The position numbers were made by a program, and so were the translations under genes. Shown in pieces: positions 11,718 through 23,400 of a stretch of 64,000 bases of DNA. The first letter of the stretch is position 1. Each line of letters starts with the position of its first letter. This DNA comes from Rhynchopus sp. YZ270_cl-10. Lineage: Eukaryota; Euglenozoa; Diplonemea; Diplonemida; Diplonemidae. Where the stretch lies: assembly GCA_964035575.1 (NCBI GenBank), contig OZ037898.1, positions 310,001 through 374,000 of the forward strand, written 5' to 3'. Below the pieces are notes generated by a model, which did no database searches, had not been told where the DNA came from, and saw only the letters and a list, made by a program, of their open reading frames with translations.

Positions 11718-12372
11718 CAGGGATTACGCTCCACGTGTGGAACGTATGGAAATCTATACGTGAATTGTTTTTGAAAAGGTGGAATCCATACGTGTCCATA
11801 CGTGTCCATACGTAGGTAATTTGGGTTTTGGATTGGGGCTGGGGTGGGGTAGGTGAGGGGTGGGGTGGGGTTCCGCCCCCACCTCTCACCTACCCCCTAC
11901 AGAATTCTATTTGTAGGAGACAATTTTCTATTTTACCGGAAAAGGAGCATGCAGCATGGCGAAAGAAAAAAAGTAGCGTACCGTGCGCCTCGTGCGCCTG
12001 GGGCGCTAGATTGCAATACACCCTTCCCGTGACATAATAGGCAATTTTAAGCGCAATTTTTCGAAATGTTGCGTACCGTGGCTTCGCCAGAAACGAAAGA
12101 TGGAAGTAAAATTTACGGAACTGGACCATTGTTACCAACGAAAGTGCCATTTTATGTCAAGATTTTAAAGAAATGTTGCGTACCGTGGCTTCGCCAGGAA
12201 CATTTGGGTGCCATGACTGATGATTTCTCCAGTTCTTTGAACTTTCACAGCCCTTCTCAACCAACTTTGCCAGGGAGAGCGCGCGCGGTTTTTAATTGTT
12301 TTTGCTTAGAATTGTACGTGTTGAAAATCCATACGTACTTTTTTTATTTTTGGGGCAGCTGCGTAATCCCTG
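11718..12372. mobile_element. Nested hAT-type element, CAGGGATTACGC ends (655 bp)
   Basis: Left end CAGGGATTACGCTCC; right end GCTGCGTAATCCCTG. The 8-bp duplication ACAAAAAT is exact (11710-11717 and 12373-12380). It carries two copies of GTTGCGTACCGTGGCTTCGC (near 12069 and 12177). A diverged, rearranged inverse copy lies at 43577-44412, matching stretch by stretch. No coding capacity. Confidence 0.9.
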
Positions 12373-12640
12373 ACAAAAATGCAATGACTTAAATTTTGCC
12401 AAGTATGAGCCCACACACCTCAGTAGGGACCATTTTCAGGGCTGAAAGCCCAACTTTTCAAAAAAACAAATTCATATACTTTCAAATAAAATTTGAAAGC
12501 AAAAAAATTGTTGTTATGTATGTCGTCGGTAAGAAAGGGTGCGTTACTTTTTGTGAGTTTGTGGCTTACCCACCGTTTTTTCAGCACTGGCAGAATCTTG
12601 GTGTTCTGGGCTGAGAAAGGGGGGTTGGGCGTGCCGCCGC

Positions 12641-13517
12641 CAGTGGTCGCGCTAATTATGGGAAAAAATGGGGGAAAAATGGATTTCGGGTACGGAAAAA
12701 CGTTCCTTGAAAAGGTTAGCTGGGGAGGCCCGGAAACCCCGTTTTGTGGCATTTCCGGGCCAATCCCGGCTTGTGGTGGGGTATATACGGAAAAATGGAC
12801 AAAATTTTAGTGACTTAAATTTTCGCAAAATATGAACCCATACTCGTAAACAAGGGTCATTTTCAGGAAAATTCGGAAAATTCCGAGATTTGGAAGCAAT
12901 TTTTCTCCTGAAAATCAGTGGGTTTTCAGCCCCAAAACATACCGCGATTGGAATTTCCGGAATCCGTCCGCGCTGTGGTGGGGTCACTTTGCCGAAATGG
13001 CCAATTTTTTGGTTTTGGTCAAAATCCATGTGGGTAAAGAGGGCCAATGTAAATCCCACAACCAGATTTTCTCTCCCTGATCCTGACGTCTTGCAACATG
13101 AAAATGCGCGAAAACACCGGCATTTGCATTTCCGGAATTCGTCCGTTCTGTGGTGGGGTCAATTTGCCGAAATGGACAAGTTCTTGGTTTTGGTCAAAAC
13201 CCGTCAGTGTAAGGTAAAGGGGGCAAGTGTTTGCCTGTAGAAACTGGAAGGGAACAGGCAGCGCCGCAGGCGCACGGCACCCAACTTTTTTTTTTTTTTT
13301 TTCCTTTTCTTTTTTCTCCTCTTTCTTTTGACTTTCCGAGCCAATTGCGTTCCACGGCGGGGTCACATGTATATGCAAGTCCACTATGTGGTGGTCTTAC
13401 TCAACAATATTAGAACTTCTGGTTTCTTAATGAAATCCCCGTACTGCAAAAAAAAAACGTTCCTACCAAAACCCCCAAAAATCCCGGGATGAGGGATGGA
13501 CTTTAGCGCGAGCTCTG
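12641..13517. mobile_element. Nested hAT-type element (877 bp), copy 2
   Basis: Near-identical to 17-893, with the same terminal CAGTGGTCGCGCTAA. The 8-bp duplication GCCGCCGC is exact (12633-12640 and 13518-13525), so this copy entered a different site from copy 1. It sits inside the 11542-14374 element, making it younger than its host element. Differences from copy 1 are single-base changes and run-length changes in A/T or G tracts. Confidence 0.92.
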
Positions 13518-14437
13518 GCCGCCGCAGGCGGCTTTTTTTTTTTCCAAACCATCCCAAAAAGGCTGTTTTTCGACGATTTGACACTCGATCTTTTCATATA
13601 TTTTTTCGTACGGTCACTTTAGTCACCAAACTTACCCCCTAAGTAGCCTGCGGCCTTCGTGCAAATAAAGGGGGGGAACCAGTACTTTTTCTTCGTGCAA
13701 ATAAAGGGGGGGAACTCATTTTCAAAAATGTCGGGAGAAAGGAGGCGATTTAGCTTTTGGCCTGGGGGTTAAGTTAGCTTTTTTTTTTTCTCGCTGAGTC
13801 GGGTTTTCTGGGTTTTTTTCGGTTTTTCTGGATTTTGCGAAAAATAACCCATTCCCTCCGCGAGCGCGGCGACCGGGAAATTTTTAAGGTGCACCTCCGC
13901 GAGCGCAGCGAGCGGAAAAAAAATTCCGCAATTTTTGGGCAAAGTTCAAAAATCCCACCAAAAAATGGGGGGACCCTGAGGATTTTTGGATTTGTTCTAA
14001 CAATTTTGGAGCATAAATTTGAAGAACAGGACTGGTGTACCCCTCACCAACCTCAGTTCCCACTTCCTGCCTCACCCACACTCTCGCAACACTAGTACTG
14101 AACCCGAAGTTCGCCAGAGATCCCTGTTGCCTCTTCATATGAATAATTCCCAGTTCTGACGGGGGGTTTGTTTGGGTCGGGAGGATATTTTTTTTTCTTA
14201 GAGGGTGGGGCGGGAGGGGGCTCCGCCCCCACCCCTACCCCACCTTCCCAGCCTACACCACCCAAAAATTTGGATTTTTTTTATTTTTTTTCAGATTCCA
14301 TTTTTTTTTTTTTTTTTGAAAAACCCGAAAACCGGGTTTTGAAAACCCAGAAACCCGCCCTAACTTAACCCCTGTTCTATTTTCACTCATACTTCCAAAA
14401 TCACGCACAAAAACTTTCTTTTTCTTCTTCTATGTTA

Positions 14438-17400
14438 TTACGCCAAGACGAGTGGGTGAAGCGGCGCCAACATACAGGTATTATTGGTGAGGAATTCGAG
14501 GACCTGCTTGAGAAGCGGATCCTCGTCAACGTGGGCCGCGAGTTGTGTGGTGTCCTTCCTGAAGTATGTGGTGAGGTAGGCCTGGGACCACGCCCATGAT
14601 GTTCGGGAGGGCATGCCGAAGCTGTCTGGTGAGCCACTTGTCGGCGCATCGTTCACTTGGTAGATGACGTATGATTTCAACTCGTCCTGCACGAGCCAGT
14701 CGCTGACGGGCCTCAGTATATCATCATCGGACACAGCGGACATTGGGGAGCCCTGCAAACTGACGTACAGTGCTGTACATTTAAACCTCAGTGCACCAGC
14801 TGCAAGAAGCGTTGCGATCTGCATGTTAGCGCCAAACAACGTCACAAAACGCTGCCCCGCGCCACCGACGTTACCATACATGCTCTGTCCTGTGCAAAGC
14901 CCAATCGACAGGATGCCGGTCGCCTCCGCCAGCTGCGATGACAGGAGGGACACACATTTTGTGGCGCAGTCGTGATGCGGGAAGCAAACCTTGTTGATAT
15001 TCCATGAAGTGAACACTGAGGCCCCAATCACGCTGATGACAGACCCATTCGTACGCTGCACGTTCTGGAAGATCCTCTGCATCGCATCCGAGACACGCGT
15101 CACAGGGTCGTCCACGTCGTCCGCAAGCGACTCATGAAAATGCAACGTTACGTTCCCTGCAGTCCCCGAGCTCGAACGGTGCAGCTTCTCCTTGAAACGG
15201 TCTGGGTTGCGCCCCCCGCTCCCCTTCGTCAACGCACTGCGTGCTGTGCTTGCACTGGAGCGACGGCTGTAGATCTTCGAGGCCTTCTCATTTGGGTCGT
15301 TTGTAGGTCTGTCTTTTACCCCAGCAGATATCACATCCTTTCTCTCCTTGAGGGAGTGTGGCAAGAAGAGGTTCACATGAGTATGCCCGGCAAGACCTTT
15401 GAGACATACATTGCCCATATCAACGCGAGGGACAAGATCAGTGCAGGTCTTGTCATATGCCATTGCAACCTCGTCGCTGACTGCGACAGAGCCGGGGATG
15501 CAGGCGGCTTCGAGACGCGAGGCTTTGTTTACAGTGGGGCCGAAGTAGTCTTTTCTTCCGGTCACAAGGTTTGTCTCGATGTCGACGTCGCCGAAGTGAA
15601 TGCCAATACGAACGCAGAGCCCCGCCCACATGCCGTCCTTGGACCTCTCCGCCACGGACACATCCAGCAGCTCCTCAGGCCAGTTCGCATTGTTCAGGTT
15701 CTCATGCGTCTGCAGCGAGAAATCAACCGCATCCTTCACACTCGGAAAGGAAACCATAAAAGAGTCGCCAATCGTCTTCACCTCATACCCCTTATGCCGG
15801 GTGATCAGCTCGCGGATTGTTGTGTTATGGATTTTGAGGCCAAATCGCATGCCTTCGGGGGCCTTTTCCCAGCAGATGGTCGAGCCTTTGATGTCGGTGA
15901 AGACGATGGCGGTGGTCTGTGTGATGGTGTTGGTTTCAATCTCTAGGTCATCCTCGGTGTTCTCAAGCATCGAGCTTGGGAGGTACTGGCGGTACTCGAC
16001 GAGGTTCTGGATCATAAGGTGGAAGGAGCCCTGCATCCATCCGATCTCGTACAGCGGGGAGGTGCCGCGTGAAGTTAGGTCGTCCAGCTGCATCCACGCC
16101 ACTTTGTCCATATCCGCAGCGAACATCGACAACGGACGCAAAATGAGTGCAACAAGAATAGAAAACAGCACACTCACAACCAACGAAATGACCAGCGCCA
16201 CCACCAATGCGTCTGTCGAGGCCTCATTCGCTTTCCCAATCAAATCCTCATATGGAAGCTCCAAAATGCACACCAATTTGAACCCTCCCGCAACATTCAG
16301 TGGAAAGGATGCGATGCTCCTCCCGTCGACCTGCAGAAGCGAGCTTCCATGCATCATCAGGTCGAATCTTGTGTACTTCTTGAGGAGGTTGTCTACTGCA
16401 AAGCGGATGCGCGAGTCTGGAGTGATCATCGTGACGTTGATGAGGTCGGTGTGTATAAACGGCAGGATCAGAGGGGACAGCGCCTCCTTCGACTGCGACG
16501 CAGAGACGAGGGTGAACTGCTCGTCAATGAGCACCATCAGGGAGTTCTTCGTGGGAGGCAGCTTGCTCAGCATGGTGGTGATACTTCCCAGCGTGTAGTC
16601 AGCACCCAGCACACCCAGCACAGCCCCCCCAGGCGAGTACAGCGTACAGGTCAAAGTCACGCCTGTGGTCGTCCCTCCTGAAAATAGGTATGGCCGTGTC
16701 CAGCGTAACCCCACACTCTCCGGTTGAGGGTTGAACCATGGACGCAGCCTCGGGTCGTAGCCCAAAGGATATATCTTCGATAGGTCCGGGGTGATCTGCT
16801 GCGTAGAGAGGTCGTATTGGCCTAACAGATAGAGGTTGCGGACGGGGGGCACCTCCCTGCCAGGCTGTGCAGGGTCAGGTCTGCACCACTCCGGCGATGT
16901 CGGGAGGCTGCAGGCGACGGGACACCCTACGTCCAACGCTGGGTTTGAGCCGCAAAGGTTGCTGGCGTTGTAGGTATTGCAGAAGGTGTCGCCAGCTGGG
17001 TTCCAGAGGGGCTTGCAGGGGATGGCGCTGTAGGAGGTGGGGGTCACGCCTACTATTATGGGGAAGGTCCCATCCGCACGAGGCCTGGTGATGCTCTCCA
17101 TACGCCCCGTCAATGTGCCAAGGTACAAACTGCGGAGTGTCGCGGAGCCAAACCCAACAACCTCTAACATACGCACCAGCTGGATACTTTGCTTCGGGAA
17201 GTCCAACACCATCCCCTCCTCACGCACCAAACGGTAGTACGCATGCGCGCTGTTAAACCCAATATTGAAATCAAGAACAAGCTCATGCAGCACCGCCCCA
17301 GTCGTCGCAAGAAGTGTATGTGACTTCTGCTGAATAACCTCTCTCGCCTCAGTAAACGTTTGGTTCCACGTCAAAATGGATACCGCAATGACGCACGTCC

Positions 17401-17617
17401 ACAACGGAATCACAATGAGAATAGGAATCGCCACCCGGCGACGCAGAGCGAACATCCAGCACAGCGGTGCAAGGATGATGACACCGGTGATGACGGAGAG
17501 GGAGATGATGATGTTCCTGTGCTCGTCAATCATCTCGTCCGAGAACTCTTCGTATCTTGCAAACTGCTGCGAGGCAGCGTCCACAGACGTGACGAACAGA
17601 CACAACCATTTCAACAT
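14438..17617 (-). CDS. Membrane class III nucleotide cyclase with dCache-like sensor
   Basis: A 1059-residue integral membrane cyclase that should make cAMP or cGMP in response to an outside ligand. The start at 17617 gives MLKWLCLFVTSVDAAS, a plausible signal segment; the frame is open a few codons further up without an ATG. Hydrophobic segments lie at about 37-60, 65-87 and 469-496. The loop at 95-465 has dCache character (YDPRLRPWFN, LGVLGADYTL) plus a Cys-rich insert (CGSNPALDVGCPVACSLP). After a linker comes a full cyclase domain: FTDIKGST (about 572) with metal Asp, KTIGDSFMVSF with the second Asp, RIGIHFGDVD and YFGPTVNKASRLE. A Ser/Arg-rich linker leads to a second cyclase-like domain (SVIGASVFTSWN, LSIGLCTGQSMYGNVGGAG) lacking both metal Asps, probably regulatory. 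Base specificity cannot be assigned. Single exon. Confidence 0.88.
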   Translation of the reverse strand: MLKWLCLFVTSVDAASQQFARYEEFSDEMIDEHRNIIISLSVITGVIILAPLCWMFALRRRVAIPILIVIPLWTCVIAVSILTWNQTFTEAREVIQQKSHTLLATTGAVLHELVLDFNIGFNSAHAYYRLVREEGMVLDFPKQSIQLVRMLEVVGFGSATLRSLYLGTLTGRMESITRPRADGTFPIIVGVTPTSYSAIPCKPLWNPAGDTFCNTYNASNLCGSNPALDVGCPVACSLPTSPEWCRPDPAQPGREVPPVRNLYLLGQYDLSTQQITPDLSKIYPLGYDPRLRPWFNPQPESVGLRWTRPYLFSGGTTTGVTLTCTLYSPGGAVLGVLGADYTLGSITTMLSKLPPTKNSLMVLIDEQFTLVSASQSKEALSPLILPFIHTDLINVTMITPDSRIRFAVDNLLKKYTRFDLMMHGSSLLQVDGRSIASFPLNVAGGFKLVCILELPYEDLIGKANEASTDALVVALVISLVVSVLFSILVALILRPLSMFAADMDKVAWMQLDDLTSRGTSPLYEIGWMQGSFHLMIQNLVEYRQYLPSSMLENTEDDLEIETNTITQTTAIVFTDIKGSTICWEKAPEGMRFGLKIHNTTIRELITRHKGYEVKTIGDSFMVSFPSVKDAVDFSLQTHENLNNANWPEELLDVSVAERSKDGMWAGLCVRIGIHFGDVDIETNLVTGRKDYFGPTVNKASRLEAACIPGSVAVSDEVAMAYDKTCTDLVPRVDMGNVCLKGLAGHTHVNLFLPHSLKERKDVISAGVKDRPTNDPNEKASKIYSRRSSASTARSALTKGSGGRNPDRFKEKLHRSSSGTAGNVTLHFHESLADDVDDPVTRVSDAMQRIFQNVQRTNGSVISVIGASVFTSWNINKVCFPHHDCATKCVSLLSSQLAEATGILSIGLCTGQSMYGNVGGAGQRFVTLFGANMQIATLLAAGALRFKCTALYVSLQGSPMSAVSDDDILRPVSDWLVQDELKSYVIYQVNDAPTSGSPDSFGMPSRTSWAWSQAYLTTYFRKDTTQLAAHVDEDPLLKQVLEFLTNNTCMLAPLHPLVLA

Positions 17618-18473
17618 ATTCGCAGACCACAACTGTGTAACTGTTGGATATAAAAAATTTTAGAGAAAAACGGAGGAGATGGGGGATGTAAGAAAGCTCC
17701 CAGAATGTCATTCCCCGCAAGCATCATTCCACTCAGAAGGATCAACCCAAGACACCACCGATGCCACAAAAAAGGTGTCACCCACACACAGCCTTCTGTG
17801 TGCTGAGGAAGACGGCTCCTCCCATACCCCTTCGTCTGCGATGCTGTCTTCTTCCAAAGCAAAAAGCTGTCGCAAACATAGCATCTGAACGCACCCCATC
17901 ACCCCTCTGCACAACAGTATTGGCCACAAAACCTAAGGTGTGTGCTGCTCGGTCTAACACATCACAGATTCATCATGCTGACCCCCTCCCCTTTCCCTTC
18001 CCCTTTCCCCTCCCAGGATGCTCAGAGGCGCCAGGTGAAGTAGAATCTGCTAACAGCACCTTCAGATAGGCTGTGGCATGTGGCATGTGGCAGGCTATTA
18101 AAAAAAAGGGGGTCCTTTTTTTTGCATATTTTTTGTTCATACTCTTTGAGACTGAAAAGAAAAAATAGAAAACGACTTCAGGATATGACAGTTAAATGAA
18201 ATAAAGAAAACACTTTTTCGTTTATCGCTTTGTCACTTTGTCGTTTATCTGAGTGAGTGGAAAAACAATACGCTAAAGCGGGCACGCACCATCCGTCGTT
18301 TTCCATTTCTATTCGTCAATGCTTGATAACACAAAAAAAAAAACTGTTGTGTGGAGTTGCCATCCACACAACTCCTCCTCCCCTTCCCTAGACGGCTTAA
18401 TAAACGCAAACCTCAACTGACCCATGGATGATGTCGGTCATGGATGAAAGCACAAGAAAATGAACGTTCAGAG
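17618..18473. other. Spacer upstream of the cyclase gene
   Basis: Directly upstream of the cyclase on the minus strand is TTTTTTATATCCAACAG (read in the gene's direction), which could be a splice acceptor for an unseen 5' exon or simply leader. 17690-18070 is C/T-rich with no recognisable gene. 18060-18420 is A/T-rich. Confidence 0.4.
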
Positions 18474-19691
18474 CAGGGGTGCTCATAAAACAGGGGTTTG
18501 GCGGGGTCATAAGTCATATCTCGAATTCGAGATATGACGGTTTTCAGATATGAGATATGATCAGGCACTCCGCTAGGTACTAAAGTTCTGTTGATTGTCA
18601 ACAGAACTTTTTGAAAATGGGGAAAAAAAGAAAAAAAAAAAAAGTTCTGCTAAGTGGTTCAGACCCGTTCTACCTGTCAAAAAAGCTCAGGAGAAGAAGA
18701 TATGGAGAGGTGAGTGCTCAAACGTCCCAAAAAAGTCAAAATCGGGCGTTGGTAAAAAAAAAAGTTGCGTACCGTGAGCCTGCGGCGCAAGCATGTACCC
18801 CACCAACGTGGACCATCAACAGAATATTTTCAAAATCGGAAATCCTAGCGGAGAGCCTGGATATGATCCAAAAAAAAAAAAAAATCTGGTGGAAAAAAAT
18901 TTTTGGTGGTGGACAAGCATGTTCCCAGATCACGTGATTTTGACCAAAATTTTGGGGTCCAGATCACGAAAAAAAAAAGGGGTATGGGGTGCATTTTTGG
19001 GCGTTTTTGTCGATCGCATCGTCCGATTCGGTGCGATTGCAGAAAGTGATGGGGTCATTTTGGAAAAATGGACAAAATTTTATTGACTTAAATTTTTTCA
19101 AAATATGAACCCATACTCGTAAACAAGGGTCATTTTCAGGTTTGAAAACCCAACTTCAGATGAAATTGTGGTGTTTTGAGTGGGAACACAGTAGCGCACG
19201 GTACCCAACTTTTCCCTGGAGTTGGGGTGGGTCTGGATGGTTGTAGGCCGTCGCCTTATCCAGTATGGCGACGGCTCCTTCTCTCGGCACGTCTCCCGTG
19301 CGCAGCTGCTCTCATAGCTATACATTTCAAACATGCAAACCACATCAGGCGTTAACAACTGAGGACTGAAAGGAAATAAGCAACAAGACTCTGTCATTGT
19401 ATCGCATCTAATGGCAAACAACAGTTTGCACTGTATAAACTGTGCAATGATATGCACAACATGACCTTTTACCTCCCTGGGCCCCATCTGGGACCCTCAC
19501 CACCCCCCTGGTGTGTACATACCTGCCAGCACCAGCCCCCACAACCCACAAGAACCCACCAAAAGAGTCCACCTAGGGGGACTATAGTCCCCCTAGGGGG
19601 ACTCTTTGAGTCCCTTTAAGTCCCCCCCAAAGAGTAACTCCCCCCCGGGTAGACTCCACCGTGTATGTCATATCTCGTATGAGCACCCCTG
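18474..19691. mobile_element. hAT-like element with perfect 14-bp ends (1.2 kb)
   Basis: Ends are CAGGGGTGCTCATA and its exact inverse TATGAGCACCCCTG; the right boundary is drawn at the G of CCCCTG (19691). The flanks share CGTTCAGAG (18465-18473 and 19692-19700), 9 bp, one more than the usual hAT length. Subterminal ATATCTCG motifs occur near both ends. It contains the shared GATGGGGTCA / AAATGGACAAAA core (19046-19140, close to 163-245 of the first element) and a copy of a LINE-associated tail repeat (19213-19665). No coding capacity. Confidence 0.82.
19213..19665 (+). repeat. LINE-associated tail repeat, copy 1
   Basis: Starts GGAGTTGGGGTGGGTCTGG, contains the hairpin GCCGTCGCC ... GGCGACGGC and ends with CCTAGGGGGACTATAGTCCC followed by GTAGACTCCACCGTG. 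Partial copies: 47936-48190 (plus, cut by a MITE) and 44690-44995 (minus, at the 3' end of the decayed LINE). The position of the minus copy suggests LINE 3' sequence, but this is inference. Confidence 0.6.
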
Positions 19692-19700
19692 CGTTCAGAG

Positions 19701-20429
19701 AAAGAAAAAAAAAAAAGAGGGGGAAAAAAAAACTTTACAGAAGCAACGAAGCGGGGCGAAGAAGTGAATAGAATCGAAACAAAATGAGTAACACCCGATA
19801 AAGAAGCAGATAAGAAATGTGTTCGGGGGGTCCCAAGGGGAGGAATTGGAGGGGGTTCGTTTTAACTTCTTCCGTTTTTTCTTTCCCTTATTTTTTTTCC
19901 AAAAAAAATGTTGAAAATTGACAACATGATTTAAACCACGTCATGTGAAATTAGAAGACAATATATTAGCGTAGCCTGGGATGAGCTCCATTAAACCAGT
20001 TTTTTGTTGTGTCGACAATCGCAAATATGAAATATGAATTATGACATATGAGGTCCGAAAAAACCTCCGCTCTTATCGCCTCCTTATCCCCTGGTTTCAT
20101 CTGCATTTTTTTTGCTAATAAGAGACAAAACACACGACAAAAAAAAAAAATGGTCAGATAAACCCAAAAAATAGGAAGAAAAAAAAATTGGCGTTTACAA
20201 TGAACGTTCTACCTCCTACAGTGCAACTCTGAATATCCAACAAAAACAAAAGGTTGACTTCAAATACAAAGCCCTTTTGGTGAACAGTGTACGCTGGTGG
20301 TGTACCGGGGGGGGGGGGGGGGTGGACACCCAAGCATGCAGTCCTACACCCATTTCGTTTACATCTGGTGTGTGCTAAAAAAAAATCTCCTAAAAAAAAA
20401 AAACACATTGCTCCCTTTTTTGACGCTAT
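19701..20429. other. Intergenic, one S-family repeat
   Basis: A/T-rich spacer downstream of the LRR gene. 20236-20372 is an S-family copy, including a run of G at 20308-20322, ATGCAGTCCTACACCC and TTTACATCTGG. A weak H-family relative lies at 19955-20000. No gene seen. Confidence 0.5.
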
Positions 20430-23400
20430 TCAACCCGCACTTTGCACACCAAGAAGCGATTTGCGTTCTTCTGAACGTCTGTACCATGTACGGAGTTTTT
20501 TGTATGCGATGAAAAGGACGAGCGACCCGACACATGCTGGAACACCTGCGACCACCCAATAGAAATAATACCATCCGCAGTTCTTCCCTGCATACCACAT
20601 ATCACACACACAGGAGCCATCACCCAGCTTGGACTCCTTGCAACGCCCATACGGAGCGTTGCAGGTAGGACACTCCTTGCAATCGACGCCCCACCGAAGT
20701 GCAGTGCACTCACTGCAGTCTGCCTCAGTGAATCCTTCGTCGCAGGTGCACATCATTTCGTGTTTTGTCACATTCAGACCACAGACGCCGGCAGAGCTGC
20801 ACTCACACATCCCACACAGACAGTCATCCTTGAGCGACGGAATCTGTGGGGAAAGCTCGCAGTCGTCCTCAAAGGTGTACGTCAGGTCCTCTTCGTGAGA
20901 GTCCTGTATGGACCAGTTTTCGCCTTGGTCCAGAGAGACGGCAACGACAACGGACCCGAGGGGGTGCGCTAGGGTGTCATTGTTCGGAATGAAACAGGTC
21001 ACACTGGAGTCGTTCACATAACTCCCCCCAGAGAAGAAGACCGTACCACCTCGCGCGGTGTAACGGCAGAGCAGGTTTGCATCGCCCACATCCGTGAAGT
21101 TCGCCCCAGATACGGCAATAGAGGCGCATCCCCACTTCCTCCCACTCCGTGGCGAGATCTCATATATTGGTGGCGTGGCTTCATAGATTATCCCAGCGAC
21201 ATTCATATTTGACAGCTTCTGCACTCTATCGACATGCCCGGAGACGTCAGACTCATTTGCCATGGTGTTTCCTTTGAACCAAATCGAAAAGAGAATTGGT
21301 CCGTTTGGGAGTACACTCAGCACGGATAGAGGCAAAGAAAAGCTGAGGTTGGCATATGATTGGGGAAAGCTTGCATTTTGCGGAACCGGATGGAGAACGT
21401 TGTGATAGGTGTCGGTTGCGGGGGGGTCAGTATCAATGGAGGAAGAGGAGGAGGAGGAGGAGGGCTCAATTTTGATGAAAATTCCGTGACCACCATCACC
21501 CCAGAAGTCAGGTGCATCGCAGAGGTATGCAACTTCAATGTCAATAACCTGGCTCGGGTCGTCCCTGCTGATCAAATTGTTGTCCCGCCCGCTCCGTGCC
21601 AAAACCCCTGACGGATAAAACCCAAACCCCACCCCACTCATATACTGTACAAACAGCGGAAGCGGTGGAAGCAACCTCATCCCTGCAAAAAACGTGATAT
21701 GCCGATCCCTCTGAAACACGGTTCCGCTTCCATTTAACCAGGAGTATGTTCCATTGTAGTCTAAGGGAATATACCCACTGAAGGGGTTGTAGTTGATCAC
21801 TATCTCCGATGTACCTTGGGACTGCATAAAGTCGTTCGGGATGGTTCCGGTGAGGTAGTTGTTGTTAATGTAGACGGAGCGGGTCATATTCATGTCAGAT
21901 GGTTGTCGTGATGCGAGAAAGGTAAGCAATGTGGCCGGTATCGTTCCTGTAAAGGCGTTGTTGTTCAGTGCGATTTGTGCGAGATACGGCGCGTTGTTGA
22001 AACGGTCAGGAATCGTCCCAGAGAGTTTGTTGAATTGTAGTGTAAGAGACTGCAGCTTTGTGAGAGAGAAGATGCTCTGCGGGATGGTTCCGTTGATGGC
22101 GGGGTCTAAAACGATGTTGCCGACATGAGAAGATTGGATGACAATTGCCTGTAGCTTTGGGGTTGCGCCGAAGAGGTCGGGAATGGTGCCTTCAAACTTC
22201 GACTGTGAAATGATCAATGTTGTCAAATTTTTCATCCCAAAGACCTCATCAGGGATGGTCCCGGACAGCATCGTGCGATCAACAATCAACACCTCAAGGT
22301 GCTCCCAGTTGCTGACACAGGGTTTGAGTTGTCCTTCGAGATACACATTGTTTTGCACCTGAAGCTGTCTCAAGGCAACAAGGTTACACAGAGAATCCAT
22401 AGGAATAGTTCCGGTTAACACATTATTAAAGATTTCAAGGTACTGCAGTGACGGCATATCTTTGCCAAAGCAGTCAGGGAGCGACGTCAAATAGTTGAAA
22501 GCTACCTGAAATTCAACAAGATCCCGCAAGGTGCAGACACTAGGGGGGATGCTTCCGGACAGATGGTTGTTGTCGAGGTACAAATGCGTTATAGCAGAAG
22601 CCCCGCTGATGCCTGCAGGGAAGGTTCCTGAGAGTGTGTTGTTTGAGAGGGAAAGCTCCTTGACGCCGGCGTTCATGAATTGGGGTGGGAAGGAGGCGAA
22701 GTTGTTGTTGTTCAGCATAATAATGCAGGGTGGGATGGAGAAGGCTGACTCATGAAAAGGCGGGATCACACCGGACAGCACATTGTCTGGTGCAAGCAAG
22801 ATCCTCATCCCCGCCATATCCTTCACTCCAGCTCCAATCGTTCCGGACAAACCTAAACCACTCAAATCAACGTTCGTCAACCCAGAGATGTCCCAGAATG
22901 ATTCGGGCAGTGCTCCCTTCACACCACATCCTGCCATATCTATGACCTCAAGGGATGGAACCAAAGACCCGATTGTTTCTGGAAGCGTTCCGGTGAGTTG
23001 TGCGTTATTCCGTAGGTCCATCTGGCGGAGTGATGACACCGCAAAAATATTGGAAATATCACCAACCAGCGAAACCGTTGTCCCCGCGGCCTGTTGGAGG
23101 TATAAAAAATGGAGTTCGGGGAGGTCTGCGTTGCTCATTGTAGGGAGCGCACCGGAGATGATGTTCATTGAAAGATCGAGCTTCTGCAGAGAGGTGAACG
23201 CTCCTGTGGTGAAGAACCCCTCTGGGAGCGTTCCGGCCAGTTTGTTGTCGATCAGACTCACCTCCATCAGCACTGTGGCCTGCCCTCCAGGGCAGATGCA
23301 CGTCAACCCATGCCATTTCGCCTGACAAGGATCCCCTTCCCCCCACCCAGTATTCACCGTCCACTCCCCACCACGCGTTGAGGTAAAAAGCGCGTTAAGC

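Larger units (their letters stand above)
11542..14374. mobile_element. hAT-type non-autonomous element with nested insertions (2.8 kb)
   Basis: Ends are CAGGGGTTAA and its inverse TTAACCCCTG. The flanking 8-bp duplication TTCTATTT is exact (11534-11541 and 14375-14382). Two further elements with their own duplications lie inside it: 11718-12372 and 12641-13517. Interior sequence outside these is G/C-rich foldback (GGTGGGGTGGGGTTCCGCCC region at 11849-11895, echoed at 14200-14245) and A/T runs. It inserted about 60 bp downstream of the cyclase stop codon. No transposase is present. Confidence 0.87.

Noticed and set aside
15134-16598. Long plus-strand ORFs
   Set aside because: Antisense to the cyclase, whose minus frame has clear domains.
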